A stretch of 38,966 nucleotides of DNA. Origin: Pedobacter sp. N36a. Lineage in GTDB: Bacteria; Bacteroidota; Bacteroidia; Sphingobacteriales; Sphingobacteriaceae. The translations under genes were made by a program, and so were the position numbers. The stretch spans positions 1 to 38,966 of the forward strand of contig NZ_JACSZW010000017.1 in assembly GCF_014472395.1 (NCBI RefSeq). The letters run 5' to 3'. The number at the start of each line of letters is the position of its first letter. Positions within the stretch are counted from its first letter, which is position 1. This document shows, piece after piece, positions 33,716 to 38,966 of this stretch. The notes beneath the pieces were generated by a model that saw only the letters and a program-made list of their open reading frames with translations, had not been told where the DNA came from and ran no database searches.

Positions 33716-33975
33716 GATAAAAGTGTTTATTTACGTGAATGAATAACCACTAAGATACTGATAAACAAAGACTAAACCTCTTATAATTAATATTGACACT
33801 AATTTTATTAGCACCTATGCACTTGATTAATACAAGATCTAGACCCTGTTTCTAAGCAAAAAAGGCACTAATAGCCCTAGCAACCCCCAGTTAAAACGCT
33901 TATAAGCGCTATAAACCTAGGGTCAGTAAGCAATGACTTTTTGTTCCTTAAATTCGTAAAATTATCAGTTCTTCT

Positions 33976-34614
33976 CTACATTGGCTTTCTTCCTACAAAG
34001 CGAATTACAGCACCCTGACCAATATGATACTTCCCTTCTTCTAGCTCAACGATACGCTCTTCAAACAGCAATGGTTCGTAATTTTCGAAATCAGCCTTGA
34101 TCTCTGCGATAGAAAACAGCATATCTGTCTCTTTCGGACCACCAACTTTAGGATTTATCGCATTAAAATCGAGGTGTGCTTTACTGAATGCCTCCATGAG
34201 GATCAGGCCACCAGGTTTAAGATAACCTTGTAATTGCTTATGGAGCATTGATTTCCGATCTGCAGAAAAATGTGCGTAGATCAGACCGATCACGTCGAAA
34301 GACTCCTGCTCAAACTCTAATTTTTCCAGATCTTCCACGAGGTACGTGATAGACACCTGTTTTTCTTTTGCCAATTCAAGCGCTTTCAATTTCCCTGCTT
34401 CACTTAAATCACATGCAGTCACTGCCCAATTTAAAGTTGCAGCGTAAACTCCATTACGACCTTCCCCATCGGCAGGCATCAAGATAGCGCCTGGAGCTAA
34501 TTTCTGCAGCCATTCTTTAAAAAAAAGATTAGGCTCCTTTCCATAAGCAGATCCACTTTCCTGATAACGGGTATCCCACCTTTTTTTATCGGCATCAATC
34601 CATGATTCATTCAT
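33976..34614 (-). CDS. Class I SAM-dependent methyltransferase
   Basis: 212 aa. N-terminal lid SWIDADKKRWDTRYQESG, SAM motif I ILMPADGEGRNGVYAA (about 44-59), acidic residue after beta-2 (TACDLSE), motif for adenine contact (YLVEDLEKLEF) and post-motif III LKPGGLILMEAF. The pattern resembles TehB-like/UbiE-like small methyltransferases; the substrate is unknown. Cytoplasmic. It is transcribed alone on the minus strand, 99 bp from the upstream AraC gene's stop. Confidence 0.88.
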   Translation of the reverse strand: MNESWIDADKKRWDTRYQESGSAYGKEPNLFFKEWLQKLAPGAILMPADGEGRNGVYAATLNWAVTACDLSEAGKLKALELAKEKQVSITYLVEDLEKLEFEQESFDVIGLIYAHFSADRKSMLHKQLQGYLKPGGLILMEAFSKAHLDFNAINPKVGGPKETDMLFSIAEIKADFENYEPLLFEERIVELEEGKYHIGQGAVIRFVGRKPM

Positions 34615-34713
34615 AATATTCTGATTTAAATTGCACTACAAATTTCCGTTATAAAAGAAATTACGGAGTAGGACAAAATTTGAATTTTATAGGATGTCTG
34701 CTGAATTCCGCTA

Positions 34714-35577
34714 TTATTTAAAGCTTTTTCTGAATGCTTCCGGTGAATATCCGGTTTGCTTTTTAAAGAACCTGACGAAGTAGGAAACATCTTCATAACC
34801 AAGCTGCGAGGCGATTTGATTTATTTGATGAGCAGTAGCTAAAAGGTATCGTTTAGCTTCCAATAGCAGGTGATCTATGATCAGTTCTGAGCAGGTTTTG
34901 TGGAGCGTTTTTTTTGTGATGGCATTCAGCTGATACGTGGTCAGGTTCAATTTCCCGGCGTAATAAGAGACCTGTTTAAACTGAGTTGCGGAAAGGCTGA
35001 TCAGCTCCTGAAATGCTTCCAGGCGCTCCTGCATATAATCATCATGGTTATCGCCAGGGCTTTTAGCTGAATCGCTTTCCCTTAAAAGTGAAATGAAAAA
35101 AATATCCAGATAAGATTGAATGGCTTCCCGATGTCGTTCTTGCTGGTCCTTATTTTCCTTATAAATATTTTCCAGGATGAACGTGATACGGTTCATCTGC
35201 GCGGCGTTGAATTGATAGAAATTCCTGCGACTTACTTTCCTGAGTACCTCTTTAGCGGATACTGCCAATGGTGTATAAAAACCAGGGCTGAATTTCAGCA
35301 AATACCCCGTACTTCCATTCTTTAAAACCAGTTCATGTACTTGTCCGGGGCGCATAAAGAAAACGGAATAATCCTCGATTGGATAAGTTACAAAGTCGAT
35401 GCGATGTGCTCCTTCTCCTTTCTCTAAAATCAATATGTAAAAGAAACTATGCCGGTGAAGTTCTTGTACCATATCCTTCCCTGACAGAAATGCCTCCATA
35501 TCCACTAGGTCGAAGCTCCCGGAAAAAGGAGGTTCTTTAACTGAAGCATTGAGGTGTCTTACCGGAATAGTTTCCAT
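34714..35577 (-). CDS. AraC family transcriptional regulator
   Basis: 287 aa. The N-terminal cupin-like domain (LHRHSFFYILILEKGEGAHR, MRPGQVHELVLK) is followed by a helical dimer part and the C-terminal AraC double HTH (about 190-287): NLTTYQLNAITKKTLHKTC, QIASQLGYEDVSYFVRFFKK and QTGYSPEAFRKSF. It binds DNA at direct repeats and likely responds to a small ligand. It starts 20 bp after the serine hydrolase stop, so it is probably the last gene of an operon AraC-hydrolase-AraC. Confidence 0.92.
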   Translation of the reverse strand: METIPVRHLNASVKEPPFSGSFDLVDMEAFLSGKDMVQELHRHSFFYILILEKGEGAHRIDFVTYPIEDYSVFFMRPGQVHELVLKNGSTGYLLKFSPGFYTPLAVSAKEVLRKVSRRNFYQFNAAQMNRITFILENIYKENKDQQERHREAIQSYLDIFFISLLRESDSAKSPGDNHDDYMQERLEAFQELISLSATQFKQVSYYAGKLNLTTYQLNAITKKTLHKTCSELIIDHLLLEAKRYLLATAHQINQIASQLGYEDVSYFVRFFKKQTGYSPEAFRKSFK

Positions 35578-35597
35578 GATCGTTTTTTTAAATCTGC

Positions 35598-37286
35598 TTA
35601 CTTTCCAACTACTGCCGGCAAAATATAATCTTCCATCATTTTATCAACCTGGGTATGTCCATAAGCAGTTCCATAAGCTGTAGCGGTGATCACTACCACT
35701 AAAGGCTGGTCTTTAAAGACAAAAATCTTATTTCCTCCGTTTCCTGCACAATAAGAAGTTTCATACGCTTTTCCATTTACCTGGTATGTTTTGTTCCAGA
35801 AAAGGTAACCGTAATACTCATCTTTTCGCCCTGTTACCGGAATTTGTCTACTTAGTGATTTTTCGACCCATTGCTTTGGAAGTACTTGTTTTCCCTGCCA
35901 AATTCCATTGTTTTTATACAATTGTCCAAATTTAGCAAAATCCAGAGCATTCATACGAATTCCACCAGCCGTGTTTACCACATGCTGAGGGGTATACTGC
36001 CATTTATAATTTGTGATATTCAAAGGCTTGAAAAGCTTTGCATCTGCATACTTTTCCAGGTGTCCTGGTACTACTTTATCCAGTAAACTACCCACCAACA
36101 TTGCAGCAGCAGTAAAATAATGCCATTGTCCTTTGTACTTCACCGTATCTACAGGTAGGTCTAGTGTAAATTTCACCCAATCATCTGTAGGATACATATT
36201 TTCTTCATTGCCAGGAGAATCACCGTCAGCATCATCACCATCAAAATCAGCGCTCATGGTTAGCAGTTCTTTAATCGAAGTGTTCGCTTTTTTTGGAGAA
36301 TAATGGTCGTAAGCTTTTAGGTCATAAAATTCTCCTAGTGTTTGATTTTCAGATTTCAACAATCCATCATTTATGGCGATCCCGGTTAAGCTGGAAGCAA
36401 AAGTTTTCCCCACAGAACGGACATCGTGCAGACTGTCGCGATTGGCATTGTTAAAGTATTCTTCCAGTAGGATTTTTCCGTTTTTTATCACCACCACACT
36501 TGTGATGTGCTTAAAAACTCCTGCTTCAACATTTGCTTTTAAAGCCTTGATTTTATCTTGATTAAAAGACTCTTTAGATACTGCAAACCCATCATAAGCT
36601 TTTACAGGAGCTAGTTTTTCGTTACCAAAATCTACTAATGGTTTCCGGTTGACCAGCAAATTTAGTGTACCAGCAGCGATTACATCTCCTACAATGACGG
36701 TGGTCGATTTGAGATATGGCCTCAGCTCTATTTTCAATACATGCTTGCCGTCAGTGAGGGCGCTGTCTCCCCCATTGAACATGAATCGGTTCCATGCCGA
36801 CTGGCTCCAATAGGCGCCCTCATTTTCGTTATCGATTAAAGGTTTAGTCCAGACGGTGAAGGTATTTTGTTCGTTGGCGCGCGGAGCTCCCGGTAGTAGA
36901 TTACTTTGGTAAACTAGTTTTTGATCTACATAAAAGGAAAATTGATAATTACCCGACTGCAGCAAGGTATTCGAATCCAGCGTTGGTGCAAGCTGTTTTA
37001 AATAACTGGTCATCGTATTTCCTAAGAACACGGTAATGAACAGATTGCTTTTGTTTGTGAGTTGGTAGTCGTTCAGAAATTGAGCATTCCCAAGTTCCTT
37101 TATTTTGACCGGTTTAGCACTGAAAGCAATTTTTCCAATATTTGCCTTATGGATAGGGTTTTGAATTACAACCTGGCTTTCAACCGCTTTTCCCTGTGCT
37201 TTTACCGCGGCATTAAAAAACATCATTGCGCATAGGAGGAATGTGAATGATCGTATCATAGAAAAGTTTATCATTTTTTCTTTCAA
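35598..37286 (-). CDS. Serine hydrolase (beta-lactamase class C / PBP4-like)
   Basis: 562 aa with signal peptide (about residues 10-30, ending VKAQG). An N-terminal beta-rich part of about 200 residues is followed by a class C beta-lactamase fold: the S-x-x-K motif is SVGK at 291-294, ELLTMSADFDGDD follows, and the Tyr position is in GQWHYFTAAAMLVG. The KTG-like third motif region appears as CAGNGGNKIFVF. Such proteins act in the periplasm as esterases, peptidases or amidases rather than true beta-lactamases. A second Met (MINFSM, residue 5) is an alternative start. It lies between two AraC genes on the same strand, suggesting regulated expression. Confidence 0.87.
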   Translation of the reverse strand: MKEKMINFSMIRSFTFLLCAMMFFNAAVKAQGKAVESQVVIQNPIHKANIGKIAFSAKPVKIKELGNAQFLNDYQLTNKSNLFITVFLGNTMTSYLKQLAPTLDSNTLLQSGNYQFSFYVDQKLVYQSNLLPGAPRANEQNTFTVWTKPLIDNENEGAYWSQSAWNRFMFNGGDSALTDGKHVLKIELRPYLKSTTVIVGDVIAAGTLNLLVNRKPLVDFGNEKLAPVKAYDGFAVSKESFNQDKIKALKANVEAGVFKHITSVVVIKNGKILLEEYFNNANRDSLHDVRSVGKTFASSLTGIAINDGLLKSENQTLGEFYDLKAYDHYSPKKANTSIKELLTMSADFDGDDADGDSPGNEENMYPTDDWVKFTLDLPVDTVKYKGQWHYFTAAAMLVGSLLDKVVPGHLEKYADAKLFKPLNITNYKWQYTPQHVVNTAGGIRMNALDFAKFGQLYKNNGIWQGKQVLPKQWVEKSLSRQIPVTGRKDEYYGYLFWNKTYQVNGKAYETSYCAGNGGNKIFVFKDQPLVVVITATAYGTAYGHTQVDKMMEDYILPAVVGK

Positions 37287-37327
37287 AATTAGGGAGTGGT
37301 TCGTATTAAAAATAGAATAAAATTAAC

Positions 37328-38137
37328 CTATCTGGGCTCAGCGAAAAGTTTTCTGTAAGCCAACGGGGTAATTTGATGTAAGGATTTAAAGCTGCGTATA
37401 AAATGGCTTTGATCGGCGAAACCACAGTCTAAAGCGATAGCAGTTAAGGAAGATTCTCCTTTTACAATCATGGAAAGTGATTGCTGCACTCTTATTGCCC
37501 GAATATACTGTCCGATGCCGCAGCCGAAATACTTTGAAAAATCCCTGGAAAGATGTACCGGATGAATGCCAAGTTGTTTCGACAGGTTGTAAAGGGACCA
37601 GTCATAAGACAGATCGTCGTTGAGCAGCGCTCTAATTTTCATTACCCAATGAGGGATATTTCCCGAAAAGCGATTTTCATTTTTATTGGCCTTGGTAAAC
37701 AGCTCAACAAGTAAGGTGTCTATCGCCAGGGTACCTGTATTTTGCTTACTCTCCTTGAATATATTATACATCAGCGCCTTTAATTGCGGATTATACAGGT
37801 TAATACTCCCCTGTAGGTTACTGATATTCAAATCAAAGTTCTGAAACCAGTCTGGCTTAAATTCAATATGAAAGCCTCTGGTGAAGCCTTTTGGTTTTAT
37901 GTTGTAATGAGGTTCCTGCCAATTATGAAACAGTAAGGCTCCGGCAGTACAATGATAGATTTCCTTTTTATTCCCCTCCAGGACTCTCCCATCGAGTAGA
38001 AAAGTAAAATAGGCATTTTCATGGTAATGCCAGTCGACCTTTTCCTGGGTGTATTCTGTATCCGTAAGCGTAAGACTCCCTAAGGTTTTGGTTTCATTGG
38101 TATTCCCGAAAAATTGGCCGGTTTGGAGGATTTTCAT
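37328..38137 (-). CDS. AraC family transcriptional regulator
   Basis: 269 aa. N-terminal sensor (VDWHYHENAYFTFLLDGRVL, LLFHNWQEPHYNIKPKG) and C-terminal AraC HTH pair (about 165-269): HPVHLSRDFSKYFGCGIGQY, IALDCGFADQSHFIRSFK and HQITPLAYRK. The sensor resembles the cupin type in which metal-binding His residues (H, E, H) are kept, though binding is not shown. It lies 41 bp upstream of the serine hydrolase and is probably its regulator. Confidence 0.92.
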   Translation of the reverse strand: MKILQTGQFFGNTNETKTLGSLTLTDTEYTQEKVDWHYHENAYFTFLLDGRVLEGNKKEIYHCTAGALLFHNWQEPHYNIKPKGFTRGFHIEFKPDWFQNFDLNISNLQGSINLYNPQLKALMYNIFKESKQNTGTLAIDTLLVELFTKANKNENRFSGNIPHWVMKIRALLNDDLSYDWSLYNLSKQLGIHPVHLSRDFSKYFGCGIGQYIRAIRVQQSLSMIVKGESSLTAIALDCGFADQSHFIRSFKSLHQITPLAYRKLFAEPR

Positions 38138-38351
38138 TGTTTAAATTTATAGTGTTTTTTGTTGTATTACGGGGTTTTTCTGGCTTTAATGGCCGTAATC
38201 CACGTAAAAGAGATGCTTGTGGATGGGATTTGTTACGTATGATGAAAAATAACTGTAAATTTTTATAGCTATAAATCAATGGATTAAAGAGAAAAAGCTG
38301 GTTACAGCGAAATTAAACGGATTTGCAGTGGTACAATCTGCATTATTTTAA

Positions 38352-38359
38352 TACTTTTG
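38352..38359 (+). promoter_or_regulatory. Bacteroidota-type -7 element for tRNA-Lys
   Basis: TACTTTTG matches TAnnTTTG exactly and lies 26 bp before the tRNA. A TTTG at 38322 could be the -33 element, but the spacing of 26 bp is longer than usual. Confidence 0.5.
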
Positions 38360-38385
38360 CAATCCCGAAACAAGGGAACATAATT

Positions 38386-38461
38386 GATTCCGTAGCTCAG
38401 CTGGTAGAGCATTACACTTTTAATGTAGTGGTCCTGGGTTCGAATCCCAGCGGGATCACCA
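38386..38461 (+). tRNA. tRNA-Lys (TTT anticodon)
   Basis: A complete cloverleaf: acceptor arms GATTCCG/CGGGATC pair with one T-G wobble, a D-arm GCTCAGCTGGTAGAGC, anticodon arm TTACA-CTTTTAA-TGTAG with anticodon TTT, a T-arm CTGGG-TTCGAAT-CCCAG, discriminator A and an encoded CCA. The tRNA body ends at 38458 and the CCA at 38461. Confidence 0.95.
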
Positions 38462-38481
38462 GAAATAGTAACAAAACGTAT

Positions 38482-38514
38482 AAAAGCCTGCAATTCAATT
38501 GATTGCAGGCTTTT
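38482..38514 (+). terminator. Rho-independent terminator of tRNA-Lys
   Basis: AAAAGCCTGCAAT and ATTGCAGGCTTTT form perfect 13-bp arms with a 7-nt loop and run into a T-rich tail (TTTTTGTTTT), 20 bp after the tRNA. Confidence 0.93.
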
Positions 38515-38520
38515 TGTTTT

Positions 38521-38832
38521 TACCCAAAACTACAGTTTATTCAATAAATCACATATAAAATTGAGTGATTCGGTGAGTAAATCGAAGTTCCCCTGACTCA
38601 CCGAATAAACACATAACATTTTGACAAACAGTAAGTTCATTCATTAAACAACTTGATATCCATTAACTGCAAGGCTACATTTTGTTTAACCTTAAATCAG
38701 TTGATTATGAAAACGAATTTCAGTATGCTTTTCTACATGAAAAAGCAAAAAAAAAGGATCAAGCGGAATTCTTGGGGGGAAGGAAATAAATTCTTTCTTT
38801 TGCATTCGTAAACCAAACGAAAATTTTCATTT
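38521..38832. other. Left non-coding part of an IS, boundary not fixed
   Basis: No gene is seen. The stretch includes the hairpin at 38568-38606 and a promoter-like TTTTGC with following CATTCG shortly before the transposase frame. The IS end may lie near the hairpin, but without the other end no terminal repeat or target duplication can be defined. Confidence 0.4.
38568..38606. repeat. Inverted repeat near the IS left end
   Basis: ATTCGGTGAGT and ACTCACCGAAT are perfect 11-bp arms separated by 17 nt. It lies about 230 bp before the transposase frame, beyond the tRNA-Lys terminator. It could be an IS subterminal hairpin or a REP-like element. Confidence 0.55.
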
Positions 38833-38966
38833 TGAGTCAAGCCGAGCAAACCCTGATCAGTTTATTATTACCGGAAGGTATTCTGGATTATTTTGAATTA
38901 ACGCAGGTAGAAAAAGAAGGTAAGATGCTAAACATCTACCTTGAAGAGAAAAATATAGCCCCAGAT
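38833..38966 (+). mobile_element. ISAon1-like transposase, N-terminal part (runs off the window)
   Basis: The frame opens with TTG (preceded in frame by a TAA at 38809) and reads LSQAEQTLISLLLPEGILDY, then FELTQVEKEGKMLNIYLEEK and NIAPD, running off the edge at 44 codons. This fits the N-terminal region protein of ISAon1-family elements, which starts with a leucine-rich LLPEGLLDYFEL motif. The start codon is uncertain: no ATG lies in frame upstream before the stop. The window ends before any catalytic residue, so the family call rests on the N-terminal motif. Confidence 0.65.

Noticed and set aside
1..38966. CRISPR array
   Set aside because: No regularly spaced direct repeats or cas genes were seen.

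Overview
The window (about 40% GC) comes from a member of the Bacteroidota, most likely Sphingobacteriaceae and Pedobacter-like. The evidence is a GLPGLI-family protein paired with an outer-membrane barrel protein, DUF6266, LytS/LytTR regulation, S41 proteases with Bacteroidota-type signal peptides, an ISAon1-like transposase and TAnnTTTG-type promoter elements. Family names come from recognising motifs; no database was searched.

Layout. (1) 1-1545 is a degraded mobile-element scar: a tyrosine integrase remnant running in frame into a frameshifted ORF6N gene. (2) 1604-5062 is a two-gene unit, GLPGLI protein plus a large carboxypeptidase-regulatory/outer-membrane barrel protein. (3) 5372-20228 is a stress and low-oxygen type island: PfkB phosphofructokinase and D-lactate dehydrogenase (overlapping), PEP synthase, three tandem-domain UspA proteins, an L,D-transpeptidase-like protein without its catalytic residues, a TerB-like protein, phosphoglycerate mutase, an MgtA-type P-type ATPase, Hsp20 and an ACP-like protein. 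Between the intact genes lie fragments of a beta-CASP RNase, a LOG-family protein, an ABC-2 permease and possibly another Usp. Three CRP/FNR-like palindromes with a TGA-N6-TCA core sit 57-63 bp upstream of three start codons. (4) 20278-22642 is a LytS-type histidine kinase and LytTR response regulator, followed upstream by a secreted S41 protease. (5) 24203-30827 holds a truncated AraC-type gene overlapping a dihydrofolate-reductase-family gene, a large S41 protease, an Ntn-type amide hydrolase and a soluble PAS histidine kinase. (6) 30907-38137 holds a bactofilin-like hypothetical, a 50-aa membrane protein, a DUF6266 protein, a methyltransferase and a serine hydrolase between two AraC regulators. 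(7) The right edge has tRNA-Lys(TTT), a strong terminator, a hairpin and the start of an ISAon1-like transposase.

The most interesting part is the island. Its gene set (Hsp20, PfkB, several Usp proteins, cation P-type ATPase) resembles the mycobacterial DosR dormancy regulon, with glycolytic and fermentative enzymes added and with FNR-like operators at a constant position. No CRP/FNR regulator gene is in the window, so the regulator would lie elsewhere. Several island members are broken, which suggests a recombined or eroding module.
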